Position numbers and translations under genes: made by a program. Of a DNA stretch of 64,000 nt, positions 1 through 8,561 are shown in pieces. Where the stretch lies: NCBI GenBank assembly GCA_902776955.1, contig CACYSG010000007.1:20673-84672 (forward strand), read 5' to 3'. Numbering within the stretch: the stretch's first letter is position 1; every line of letters begins with the position of its first letter. The notes beneath the pieces are model-generated. The model saw nothing but the letters and a program-made list of their open reading frames with translations. It did not search any database and had not been told where the DNA came from. This DNA is from an uncultured Bacteroidales bacterium (GTDB lineage: Bacteria; Bacteroidota; Bacteroidia; Bacteroidales; Muribaculaceae).

Positions 1-1992
1 GCCGCCAAGGCCGAGCCCATCTACCCCGACCACGACATCATCGTGATGAGTGACGAGGCCCACAGGACCCAGAACGGCATCTTTGCCGAGAACCTGATGC
101 ATTTGCTGCCCACGGCGAGCCGCATCGGCTTCACGGGCACCCCGCTGCTCAAGAACGACAACATCACGGCAAGGACCTTCGGCGGCTATGTGAGCATCTA
201 TGACTTCAAGCGTGCCGTCGAGGACAAGGCCACCGTGCCCCTTTACTACGAGAACCGTGGCGAACGCCTGCAGGAACTCAAGAACCCCGAAATCAACGAG
301 GAAATCGCTGCCGCGCTCGAGGAGGCAGGCGATATGGACTCGTCACAGCTGGCCAAGTTGGAGCAGGAGTTTGCCAAGGAAGTGCACCTGCTCACTGCCA
401 AAAAGCGCCTGCGCGTCGTTGCCCAGGACTTCGTGAAGCATTACAGCGACCTGTGGACCAGCGGCAAGGCGATGATGGTGTGCTACAATAAGGTGACCTG
501 CGTGCGCATGTACGACTACGTGCAGGAATACTGGCAGCAGGAAATCAAGGCAGTAGAGAAACAGCTCAACAAGTGCACGTCTCAGCAGGAGTATCAGGAG
601 CTGAAGCGCAAGTTAGAGTGGATGCGGGAAACCGAGATGGCCGTGGTCGTCTCGCAGGAGCAGAACGAGATGCAGACCTTCAACAAGTGGGGCCTCGACA
701 TCGTGCCGCATCGCGAGAAGATGATAAAACGCGAGTTGGACAAGGAATTCAAGGACCCCGACTCGCGGCTGAGGGTGGTGTTCGTGTGCGCCATGTGGCT
801 CACGGGCTTTGACGTGAAGACGCTATCGTGCCTGTATATCGACAAGCCCATGAAGGCCCACACCCTGATGCAGACCATCGCCCGTGCCAACCGTGTCGCC
901 GAGGGCAAGACCAACGGCCTGGTGGTGGACTATATCGGTATCGTGAAAGCCTTGAAACAGGCGTTGGCCGACTACACCGCCAATGCCAAAGGGCTGGAGG
1001 GCAACGACCCGACCATCGACAAGGAGAAACTCATTAAGAGCGTGGACGAGACCATCGCTGCTACCCGTGAGTTCCTGAAAGAGCACGGCATCGATCTGCA
1101 GGAACTGATTGAGGCTGAGAGCTTCATGAAACTGTCCAAACTCAAGACGGCTGCCGATGCCATGTGCGCCACAGTGGAAATTAGGAAATCCTACTGCACG
1201 CTGGCCACCACGCTGCTCAACCGCTGGAAATACCTCGACCGCGATGACATCACGCCCGAGCGCAAGCAAGCCAAGGACGCCATCGAGGCCATCTACAAGG
1301 AATTGCAGAAGAAACGCAAACATGCCGACATCACCGACTTGAGCGTCGCCATCAACAACATCATTGATGAGCACCTGGAGATTGACTCCTCGGTTGTAGC
1401 TGAGAGCGGACGACGCTTTGACATCAGCCGCATCGACTTTGACCTGCTGCAGCGTGAGTTCGCCAAGGCCAAGCAGAAGAACCTGCTGCTCAAGGATATT
1501 CAGGAACTGCTGCAGGAGAGGTTGGCCGAGATGCTGGCACAGAATCCGTCGCGCATCAACTTCTACGAGCGCTACCAGGAAATCATCGAGTCCTACAACC
1601 AGGAGCAGGACCGCGCGTCCATTGAAAAGCTCTTTGAGGAGCTGATGGACCTGTCCAAGAAGTTGAGTGAGGAGGAGCGCCGCTACGTGCGCGAGGGCTT
1701 TGAGAACGACGAGCAGCTGTCGATGTATGACCTGCTGATGAAGGACGACCTCACCAAGGCCGATATCAAGAAAATCAAGGAAGTCGCCGTCGAGCTGCTC
1801 GAGAAAATCAAGACCCAGTTGGCCACGATGGACCACCCGTTCGAGAAGCGCGAGACCAAGGCCGCCATCATCATCACCATCCGCGACACCCTGTGGGAGA
1901 TGCTGCCCGAGAGCTACAGCGACGAGAGCATCGACACCTACAAGGACGCCGTCTTCGAGTACGTCCAGCAACGCTACGGCGGCGTAGCCTAA
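1..1992 (+). CDS. hsdR: Type I restriction enzyme R subunit, C-terminal part (5' end outside window)
   Basis: This is the motor subunit of a type I restriction-modification complex, which translocates DNA using ATP and cleaves it away from the recognition site. The reading frame is already open at base 1, so the N-terminal nuclease domain and Walker A motif lie upstream of the window. The visible part begins just before the DEAH-type motif II (DEAHRTQ), then shows motif III (GFTGTPLL), a helicase C lobe with GFDVKTLSCLYIDKPM and the motif VI-like QTIARANR. A long charged helical C-terminal domain follows, which in this family contacts the HsdM/HsdS core. No hsdM or hsdS is visible downstream, so they should lie upstream if present. 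Family identity is clear. Completeness and activity cannot be judged. Confidence 0.9.
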   Translation, partial: AAKAEPIYPDHDIIVMSDEAHRTQNGIFAENLMHLLPTASRIGFTGTPLLKNDNITARTFGGYVSIYDFKRAVEDKATVPLYYENRGERLQELKNPEINEEIAAALEEAGDMDSSQLAKLEQEFAKEVHLLTAKKRLRVVAQDFVKHYSDLWTSGKAMMVCYNKVTCVRMYDYVQEYWQQEIKAVEKQLNKCTSQQEYQELKRKLEWMRETEMAVVVSQEQNEMQTFNKWGLDIVPHREKMIKRELDKEFKDPDSRLRVVFVCAMWLTGFDVKTLSCLYIDKPMKAHTLMQTIARANRVAEGKTNGLVVDYIGIVKALKQALADYTANAKGLEGNDPTIDKEKLIKSVDETIAATREFLKEHGIDLQELIEAESFMKLSKLKTAADAMCATVEIRKSYCTLATTLLNRWKYLDRDDITPERKQAKDAIEAIYKELQKKRKHADITDLSVAINNIIDEHLEIDSSVVAESGRRFDISRIDFDLLQREFAKAKQKNLLLKDIQELLQERLAEMLAQNPSRINFYERYQEIIESYNQEQDRASIEKLFEELMDLSKKLSEEERRYVREGFENDEQLSMYDLLMKDDLTKADIKKIKEVAVELLEKIKTQLATMDHPFEKRETKAAIIITIRDTLWEMLPESYSDESIDTYKDAVFEYVQQRYGGVA

Positions 1993-2318
1993 CCCGATCA
2001 ATCCTCTAGCCGAAAGAACAAAAAAAAGAAGCGCCCCCTTGCTGATATGAACCCCTAAAGATTTTTGTTTGATTTCTGGTGAGTTCATATTCAGTTGTGC
2101 ATGGGGTTTTGTAGAGGCAGGGGGAACGATTCTTCAGTTCGAAAAATGCACGCATTTTTCATCTAGAAGGGCCGCTCCCTTTCCTTGCGGTTGCCTAATT
2201 TACAATACGACAAGCCGATGTTGTGGACTATGAATTTAGGCGTTCTGTGAGAGTAAAAATTAATTTTTTTGTTAAATTCCAGCAAATTTCATTATTCACG
2301 TGTTAAATTGCTTGTAAT
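1993..2318. other. Intergenic region, no gene seen
   Basis: The interval between hsdR and the dockerin protein gene is AT-rich in its second half. No ORF with coding character, no strong terminator hairpin and no clean TAnnTTTG promoter was found. It ends in an A/T-rich leader before the ATG at 2319. Confidence 0.4.
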
Positions 2319-3748
2319 ATGAAAAAAGAATCATTACTTTTTCGTATGGTCGTCCTGGTGGCGGCCGTGATGTGCGCTCTGGGCGCCAGTGCCCAAGAGG
2401 CCTATGCTGTGTACACGTCGGACAACGCGGCGCTGTCGTTCTACTACGACTACGACCGCAGCACCCGCACGGGCACAACCTATGACCTGAACGTAGGCCC
2501 CGCCGATCCCGGTTGGGTGACCGATTTCACCAATCTCAGTGTGAAGCAGGTGGTCTTTGACCCCTCGTTTGCCGGAGCCCGCCCGACGAGCACCTTCTAT
2601 TGGTTCTCTGGGATGAGAAACCTTGTAACCATCACTGGCTTGGAGTACCTGAACACCAGCGAGGTGACGCGCATGGATAACATGTTCAACCGTTGCTATA
2701 AGTTGACGAGCCTGAACCTGGAAAAATTCAACATCACGAAAGTGACCGACATGAGTGAGTTGTTCAGGAGCTGCAGTGCTCTGCAGACCATCTACGTGGG
2801 CGATGGCTGGAGACTGAGCGAGATGGCTCAATCCAGCTCTCATAATGTGTTCAAGGACTGCACCCGTCTGGTGGGAGGCAAGGGCACGGCCTACGACGCT
2901 GCCCATGTGGATGCCGACTATGCCCACATCGATGGCGGCACGGGCAACCCGGGCTACCTGAGTGCAGGCACCAAGTCCTATGTCTGCTACACGCCCGAGA
3001 ACACGACGCTGACGTTCTACTACGACAGCCAGCGCGATTCCCGCCCGGGCAGGACCTATGACCTGAACGTGGGACTCAACAGAGTCGGTTGGGAACTGGA
3101 CCATACCTGTAGCGAGGTGACCAATACGGTCATTGACCCCTCGTTCGCCGATGCCCGCCCAACGACAACCTATGCTTGGTTTTATGGGATGAATAAAATT
3201 GACACCATCATCGGCCTGGAGTACTTGAACACCAGCGAGGTGACCATTATGAACTGGATGTTCGGGCACAGCACTAATTTGGAGCACATCGACGTGAGCC
3301 ACTTCAACACCGATAAGGTGACCTCGATGTACGCAATGTTCGGGGATTGCGAGAAACTAAGGCCCTTGACCTGTCCAACTGGAACACCGATTGCGTCACT
3401 GAATCAGAGCATATGTTCGCAAACAACTTTCTCCTGGTGGGTGGCCAGGGCACAGCCTGGGACGCATCCAACCCGAAGGACAAGACTTATGCCCACATCG
3501 ACGGCGGACCCAGCAACCCGGGCTACTTCACCGAGAAGTCTGCCTTCATTCGCGGCGACGTGAATGGCGACGGCCAGGTGAACATCAGCGACGTGACCAT
3601 GCTGATCAACCTGCTGCTCAACGGTGGCGAGTTGCCCGCAACCGCCGACTTTAACGAGAATGGCACGACAAACATCAGCGACGTGACAGCCTTGATTACC
3701 TATCTGATGGGCGGCACTTACTCATCTTCGCTAAAGCTCGCAGTTTAG
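2319..3748 (+). pseudogene. Secreted DUF285/BspA-type surface protein with C-terminal dockerin-like domain, frameshifted
   Basis: The gene encodes a signal peptide (MKKESLLFRMVVLVAAVMCA), then two similar modules of about 200 residues. Each module starts with a YxxYT...LxFYYD segment and continues with DUF285 repeats (LEYLNTSEVTxMxxMF). A C-terminal dockerin-like pair follows (GDVNGDG...NISDVT, then NISDVTALITYL). The frame breaks near 3355-3361: reading from 2319 runs into nonsense ending at 3563, while the expected continuation (ALDLSNWNTD onward) is in another frame and runs to 3748. One missing A in an expected CTAAAGG would explain this exactly. Such proteins are usually exported adhesins or glycan-related surface proteins. 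The dockerin may mediate assembly, but no cohesin is seen. The break may be real decay, a reversible switch or a consensus error. Confidence 0.75.
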
Positions 3749-3812
3749 AGTTTAAAGTTTAGAGGAGAGCATCCGCGTTCCTGGGACGGTGGGTAAAACC
3801 TTGAGAGCACGG

Positions 3813-3961
3813 GTGCCATCAGTTGGGACGGTTCTTGTGATGGGCCAAAGCGAAGCGAAAGATGGTGCAAGCCGAATGCCATAATGCTTGCATTAATGGC
3901 TAAGGCGCAGCCCATCTTGTGCGGAGCAACCCCATCAACAAGACCCGTCCCAATGATGCAC
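3813..3961. repeat. Long nested hairpin element (copy 1 of a structured repeat)
   Basis: A left arm (3813-3844) and a right arm (3931-3961) are nearly perfect reverse complements (GTGCCATCAG... against ...CAATGATGCAC). Together they enclose a second structured core at 3861-3916. In the core, GATGG pairs with CCATC, GCC with GGC, GCCAT with ATGGC and AATGC with GCATT, leaving a GAA/TAA internal loop. A related core with different but still paired stems lies at 52615-52674. The element is in a non-coding gap of about 520 bases with no ORF. It could be a mobile hairpin or a structured RNA. Confidence 0.6.
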
Positions 3962-4027
3962 CGCCCCCGGCTTTAAATAGCGTGAGTTCGATGAAGATAA
4001 ACCACTTATGCTAAATTTGTCCGCTAT

Positions 4028-4109
4028 GTAGAGACGCAAAATTTTGCGTCTCAGGGGTAGCATAATGGTAATTTCTACCGATTGGAGACGCAAAATTTTG
4101 CGTCTCTAC
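4028..4109. repeat. Double-palindrome element (MITE-like)
   Basis: Two identical perfect 22-bp palindromes, centred on CAAAATTTTG and flanked by GAGACG/CGTCTC, lie at 4031-4052 and 4085-4106. Their outer ends are inverted (GTAGAGACGC at 4028, GCGTCTCTAC ending at 4109), and the spacer contains GGTAG/CTACC. The whole unit is therefore an 82-bp inverted structure. Sequences of this type recur between genes in Bacteroidetes. I infer a non-autonomous repeat and cannot name its transposase. Confidence 0.6.
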
Positions 4110-4189
4110 TGGCTAACTCTGTGAAATACAGAATAGATTTTACCCAGCTCACGTTATAATAGCACTGCTATCAGCCAGCTAGGATATGC

Positions 4190-4229
4190 AAAGAGGATGT
4201 GCCATCAAAATGTGGCACATCCTCTTTTT
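4190..4229. terminator. Bidirectional terminator-like hairpin
   Basis: A perfect 15-bp stem (4190-4204 with 4213-4227) surrounds an 8-nt loop and is followed on the plus strand by a T run. It lies just past the stop of the minus-strand gene ending at 4271, so it probably stops that transcript and anything entering from the plus strand. Confidence 0.6.
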
Positions 4230-4270
4230 ATAAGGACTCTATAAAAGAATCAGTTCGATAGATTGCTCAC

Positions 4271-5461
4271 TTAGAAAATCTCGGTAATAACGACGTGAAC
4301 CTTGTCTTCGTCGTTATTGTAGGGATTGAAGACGATCTCAAAGTTGAAGGCACCAGTCTTGTAAACGCCAGCGGGCCATGAATGGTCCCAATTGTGATCT
4401 TGAACAACCTTGAAACTGATGTCGTCACCCTCTTGGAACCAACCGGCCTTGTTCAAACGGTAGATACCGTCATCACCCTTAACCATTTCGTTGCCCTCGT
4501 AGTAGGGGTCCCAGTCGGCTTCAAACAGGTTGGGGGTACCGGCAACGGTGTAAACGTGCTCGATGACACCGGCCTTGGTCAGCGTGCAGGTAATGTGTTC
4601 TTCACCTTCCTCAACCTCGGGCTTGAAAGTGATGACGATGGTATAGACGCCTTCCTCGGCTACTTCAACAACATGGTTGTTGCCCATGCCGGCGGGATAC
4701 TCATACACGCCCCAGTCGTGGTTGCCCACAATCTTGAACTCGAAGTTCCCGGTCAGGTTGACGCCCGTCTTGGTCAAGGTGTAAACGCCATAATCACTCA
4801 TAACCATGTTGTTGTTATTATCGGCGGGATCCCAGTCGCTGCCAAAGACGCTCTCGGTACCAGCAACGGTGTAAACCATCTCGGAAACGGGCCACGTGCC
4901 GTTCAGCAGGAAGTTGATCAGGCTGGTCACGTCGCTGATGTTCACAGTGCCATCCAAGTTGCAGTCGGCAGTAGCAGTAGCGCTCTGGTCGGTCATCATG
5001 ATGTTGATAAGAGCAGTCACATCCGAGACGTTGACATGGGTGTCGTAATTCACGTCACCACGAGGCGCATCGCCTTCAATCTTGAATTTCATGTTCGCCT
5101 CGTCAAAGGTGAAGGTATACTCCAGACCATAACCATGGAATACGTAGGCATCGCTGGTATGAGCAAATTGGGTGCTGTGCTCGACACCTTCCACAACGGT
5201 CACGTTACCGTTCGTGGGACCAATACGGTAATTGTCGTTGAAGACGTCCCAATCAGCATCCAGTTGGGTGGCAAATACAAACCATACATCGCCCGTAAGG
5301 ACGGTCTTGTAGGTGTAGACGCCATTGTCGTAGGTCATTTGCACACCGGCGTCGGGTTGCCAGTCGCCAAAGGGGGCAGTACCCACAATGTACATTTCTG
5401 CATTAGCATTGATGCCAATCAAGGCCATCATCATCGATAAAAACAGCGTTACTTTTTTCAT
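4271..5461 (-). CDS. Secreted protein with beta-sandwich modules and an internal dockerin-like domain
   Basis: The protein has 396 residues from the ATG at 5461. I chose this start because it opens a standard signal peptide (MKKVTLFLSMMMALIGINANA), whereas the longer frame adds a non-signal leader. After the signal comes a module rich in W/F/G with 'YIVGTAPFGDWQ', then a dockerin-like pair at about residues 133-188 (GDVNYD...NVSDVT, NLDGTVNISDVT). Two more similar modules follow, each starting 'YTVAGT..F..DWDP'. Such modules resemble starch- or glycan-binding beta-sandwich domains of SusE/SusF-like proteins, but this is inferred from pattern only. The dockerin is internal here, unlike in its neighbours. 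The protein is likely periplasmic or surface-exposed. A possible minus-strand -7 box (TAGTTTTG, 5676-5683) lies about 210 bases upstream. Confidence 0.7.
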   Translation of the reverse strand: MKKVTLFLSMMMALIGINANAEMYIVGTAPFGDWQPDAGVQMTYDNGVYTYKTVLTGDVWFVFATQLDADWDVFNDNYRIGPTNGNVTVVEGVEHSTQFAHTSDAYVFHGYGLEYTFTFDEANMKFKIEGDAPRGDVNYDTHVNVSDVTALINIMMTDQSATATADCNLDGTVNISDVTSLINFLLNGTWPVSEMVYTVAGTESVFGSDWDPADNNNNMVMSDYGVYTLTKTGVNLTGNFEFKIVGNHDWGVYEYPAGMGNNHVVEVAEEGVYTIVITFKPEVEEGEEHITCTLTKAGVIEHVYTVAGTPNLFEADWDPYYEGNEMVKGDDGIYRLNKAGWFQEGDDISFKVVQDHNWDHSWPAGVYKTGAFNFEIVFNPYNNDEDKVHVVITEIF

Positions 5462-5817
5462 TGTTAGTTTGATGATTAAATAATAAGTTAAACAATAAGG
5501 TTTATTACTCAAACCTGAAACTCTAAAAGCCGTACAAAATAAGTAATAATTCTTTATTTTTGATATCTAAATTAACAACTTTTTCTAAAATTTGCGCAAT
5601 CGCTTGCACTTAGCCGGCAGGCCATGTGCCTGAACAATTACTTGTCGAACGGAAATTGGCATGATGAGGCTATTGCAAAACTAATGTCTCATTTTGTTGT
5701 ATGAAAACAGTGTGGAGCATTGATGCATCGGGGGGGCGGCTCTTCTGGATGCCTAAAAAATTTTGGAGCCTTGGCGTGGGGTCCTGTGTGGTAATTGATA
5801 AATGGGTTGTCTAAATA
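5462..5817. other. Intergenic region, no gene seen
   Basis: This AT-rich stretch lies between divergently transcribed secreted-protein genes. It should contain the promoter of the minus-strand gene, but apart from the weak TAGTTTTG candidate at 5676-5683 nothing convincing was found. No ORF has coding character. Confidence 0.4.
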
Positions 5818-5849
5818 TTTGTACATCCCATTAAGAATTACTATATTTG
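5818..5849 (+). promoter_or_regulatory. Bacteroidetes-type promoter
   Basis: TTTG (5818-5821) is followed after 20 nt by TATATTTG (5842-5849), which matches the Bacteroidetes -33/-7 consensus. It would give a leader of roughly 85 nt before the ATG at 5942. Confidence 0.65.
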
Positions 5850-5941
5850 CAGCGGATTATTATATACTCTTGACAAATATGTTAGGATGATAATTAGAGT
5901 TTATTAGTATATGTGTATTAACTAAAAGAGGTTACATTATT

Positions 5942-6709
5942 ATGAAGAAATTTTTATCACTATTCGCACTTTCCCTGCTGACGATTTCGGCAGGGGCTGT
6001 TACCGACCTGAGCCAGGCCAACGCTCTGCAAGATGACGAGAACTTTACCTTTAACGGCAACGCCGTTGTTACCGTCTGCAGGAATAACTACGTGTTCTTG
6101 CGCGACGAGAGCGGCTTTGGCATGATTTCGGGCGTTCAAGGTACTTTTGAGAACGGCCAGGTGCTGAACTCGGGTTGGTCTGCCACCAAGACCAGCAACA
6201 ACGGTTGGGCTTGGTTCGCCCAAGCAAGCGGCCTGAGTGCCAGCGGCGAGACCAACACCGCCCTGGCTGCGGCCATCGTTCCCTACAGCATCGATGAAAG
6301 CTTGCTCAATGCTTATGTTTGCATCCAGAATCAGGCACCCAGTTTCTTCCCTGCCCGCAAATTTACGCTGCCTGACGGCTCGAAAATTGCTAAGACCGAA
6401 AGCTTGTGGGCCGGTAATGCTGATGCTACCACAGGCAATTACAATGTCTATGGTGTTATTGTCAAGATTGGCGACGAATTGATGTTCAATATCCTTGATT
6501 ACGAGGATTATGTTGAGCCTATCGAAATCATCCGTGGTGACGCGAACGGCGACGGCATCGTCAACATCAGCGATGTGACCCTGCTGATCAACGCCGTCCT
6601 CAACGACGACTTCAGCACCATCAACATAGCCAATTCCGACATGGACGAGAACGAAGCCATCAACGTCTCGGACGTTACCGCCCTGATCGCTATTGTGATG
6701 AACAACTAA
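5942..6709 (+). CDS. Secreted OB-fold-like protein with C-terminal dockerin-like domain
   Basis: The protein has 255 residues. It starts with a clear signal peptide (MKKFLSLFALSLLTISAGAV), followed by a domain of about 170 residues containing 'FTFNGNAVVTVCRNNYVFLRD' and 'NVYGVIVKIGDELMFNI'. That pattern is seen in OB-fold modules of secreted Bacteroidales proteins. The C-terminus from about residue 197 is a dockerin-like pair with calcium-loop type sequences (GDANGDGIVNISDVT; DMDENEAINVSDVT). No enzyme motif is recognised. It stands alone behind its own promoter and ends at a convergent junction marked by a 48-bp palindrome. The 3' flank (CGCAGTTTAGGGTTTA...GCATCCGC) resembles the 3' flank of the frameshifted dockerin gene at 2319-3748. 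This suggests the two loci share recombined flanks. Confidence 0.7.
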   Translation: MKKFLSLFALSLLTISAGAVTDLSQANALQDDENFTFNGNAVVTVCRNNYVFLRDESGFGMISGVQGTFENGQVLNSGWSATKTSNNGWAWFAQASGLSASGETNTALAAAIVPYSIDESLLNAYVCIQNQAPSFFPARKFTLPDGSKIAKTESLWAGNADATTGNYNVYGVIVKIGDELMFNILDYEDYVEPIEIIRGDANGDGIVNISDVTLLINAVLNDDFSTINIANSDMDENEAINVSDVTALIAIVMNN

Positions 6710-6772
6710 GTATGCGTGCTACTACCCGCAGTTTAGGGTTTAGCGAGGCATCCGCCTGTTAAAGCCCTCAAG

Positions 6773-6820
6773 TGAACTGCACCCCAAAAGTTTTGTGTCT
6801 AACTTTTGGGGTGCAGTTCA
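6773..6820. repeat. 48-bp palindrome resembling fused IS3-family ends; may act as terminator
   Basis: A perfect 20-bp inverted repeat (6773-6792 and 6801-6820) encloses an 8-nt loop. The arms begin with TG and end with CA. The sequence TGAACTGCACCCCAAAAGTT resembles terminal repeats of IS3-family (IS150 group) insertion sequences. No transposase lies between them. It sits where two genes converge (ends at 6709 and 6928), so it may end both transcripts. CAAGT occurs at both edges, overlapping the arms. Confidence 0.6.
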
Positions 6821-6927
6821 AGTACGCGGAAACCAATTAGTTCAATTGGACGTAATTCGTAGTTTTTGATGAGACGAACGGCCACGCCAAGGCGAGGCAA
6901 GGTTACGGGGGCGTTGTCGGCGGCTGG

Positions 6928-8385
6928 TTATTGGGCATTCAGCATCTGGTTGACTAGGGCGGTCACGTCGGTGACGTTGATATTGCCGTCGCCGTTGACA
7001 TCGCAGTAGGCGGGAATACCCTCATCGGCGCTGAGCATCATATTGACGACGCTGGTCAAGTCGCTGACGCTGATGGAGCCGTCGCCGTTGATGTCGCCAG
7101 GACCGGCACCGATAAACGGCACGATGCGGTAAAACCAACTCCATTCGGGGTGATTGCGATAGGCTTCCAGCGACTCGTTAGGCACAAACAGCGTTGCGTT
7201 CTCGTAAATATATCCCGAAGCGCCTTCTTCGTTATTGTTGAAAGGCATATCAGCCTCCGGCGGAACAATTCCTCGGCAAATCACCTTTGTCAAGCCGACG
7301 CAACCACTGAAAGCGGATCTGCCCACCCAGGTCACCGATGCGGGAATATCAACCTCGGTGAGCGCCATGCAATCGGCGAAAGCTTCGGCGCCAATCCATT
7401 CAAGGCCCTCGTTAAGTGTAACACTCGCCAGGTTATCACATCTGGCGAAGGCAGCGTCGCCGATGGTGTCACAAGACGAGGGCATCGTCACTTCGGTCAA
7501 ACTGTGACACTGAACGAATGCACCGGCACCGATGCAAGAGACATTGTCGGGAATCTTTATTTCGTTCAACTCATCACACAGAGCGAAAGCACCTTCTCCA
7601 ATGAAAGTAACATTGTCGGGGATTGTGATACTGGATATGTTCGTCAAGTAAAAGGCACATTTCCCTATCGTGTCCAACGTGTTGGGCAACTGGATGTTGG
7701 TCAAATCGCATTCCTGAAAAGCATAGTCATTGATTGCCGCAACGGTATAGGTCTTGCCTTTATATTCAACGGTGGCAGGAATGACTAAATCACCATAATA
7801 GCATGGATTGGCAGTAGACACATGATCCATCCAGTTCCATTCAGGGTCGTCGGAGGTGATGTTTCCCCAAAATGGGTCAAACACGCTGCAGGGGTCTATC
7901 GTGAGCTTTGAAACAGCAACCGACGATTCATCAAGAATACGATAATAGATGTCATTAACATTAAAGTCATAGTAGCGCTGATAATGCCCCATTGGGAAAC
8001 GGTTGAAATAGAAACTTTCCTTGACCGTATCACTCGGTAATTTGTTCTCGGCCACAGCATAAACTTCTACCCAGCCCCATGCCGACTCCTGAAGCACAAT
8101 CGCATTCCACTCGGGCATAAAGTCTTTCCAGTCCTGTTTATAAACAGTGCCATCCCAGTCATCAGTATACTCATACCTGTAGTGAAGGACCACGTCGGCT
8201 TCATCGGTATTCTCAAACTCGATGGAACACCAATCATAGTACCTGAGATCAAACCCATCTTCTGGTACACAAATATAACGTTGACGAATGATGGGAGGCG
8301 ATGTCTGCGCCTGACTGTTCTGCGCAATAACGTCAACACTTGCCAGCATAACCAGCAACAAAGTGAAAAGTAATCTCTGTTTCAT
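6928..8385 (-). CDS. Secreted BspA-like leucine-rich-repeat protein with dockerin-like tail
   Basis: The protein has 485 residues from the ATG at 8385, chosen because it opens the signal peptide MKQRLLFTLLLVMLASVDVIA; the longer frame would put 24 extra residues in front. Residues from about 215 to 400 are LRR_5 (BspA/TpLRR) repeats of the form 'LTEVxIPxSVTxIGxxAFxxC', about 23 residues per unit. A C-terminal dockerin-like pair follows from about residue 430 (GDINGDGSISVSDLT; DVNGDGNINVTDVT). BspA-type proteins are surface proteins implicated in adhesion to host matrix or other bacteria. The gene is the partner in layout of the similar gene at 13872-15140. No carbohydrate-active domain is seen. 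Confidence 0.8.
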   Translation of the reverse strand: MKQRLLFTLLLVMLASVDVIAQNSQAQTSPPIIRQRYICVPEDGFDLRYYDWCSIEFENTDEADVVLHYRYEYTDDWDGTVYKQDWKDFMPEWNAIVLQESAWGWVEVYAVAENKLPSDTVKESFYFNRFPMGHYQRYYDFNVNDIYYRILDESSVAVSKLTIDPCSVFDPFWGNITSDDPEWNWMDHVSTANPCYYGDLVIPATVEYKGKTYTVAAINDYAFQECDLTNIQLPNTLDTIGKCAFYLTNISSITIPDNVTFIGEGAFALCDELNEIKIPDNVSCIGAGAFVQCHSLTEVTMPSSCDTIGDAAFARCDNLASVTLNEGLEWIGAEAFADCMALTEVDIPASVTWVGRSAFSGCVGLTKVICRGIVPPEADMPFNNNEEGASGYIYENATLFVPNESLEAYRNHPEWSWFYRIVPFIGAGPGDINGDGSISVSDLTSVVNMMLSADEGIPAYCDVNGDGNINVTDVTALVNQMLNAQ

Positions 8386-8561
8386 AATTGGAAATATTAG
8401 GGTCGTGAATAATATATGTTGTACAAGACAGACCTGCCGGTCTATTTCAATTCGCACAAAGACACAATACCTTATTTCAAGGGCAAGACGCCAAAAGCCT
8501 ACTCTTCTACTAAAATAGCCCCAAAAATTGACAATTTCGGGCTAAAAAAGAAAATTTTGTG

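Noticed and set aside
823-2088. 421-codon open frame on the minus strand opposite hsdR
   Set aside because: It mirrors the high-GC third positions of hsdR, contains low-complexity Leu/Val/Gly-rich sequence and no recognisable domain.
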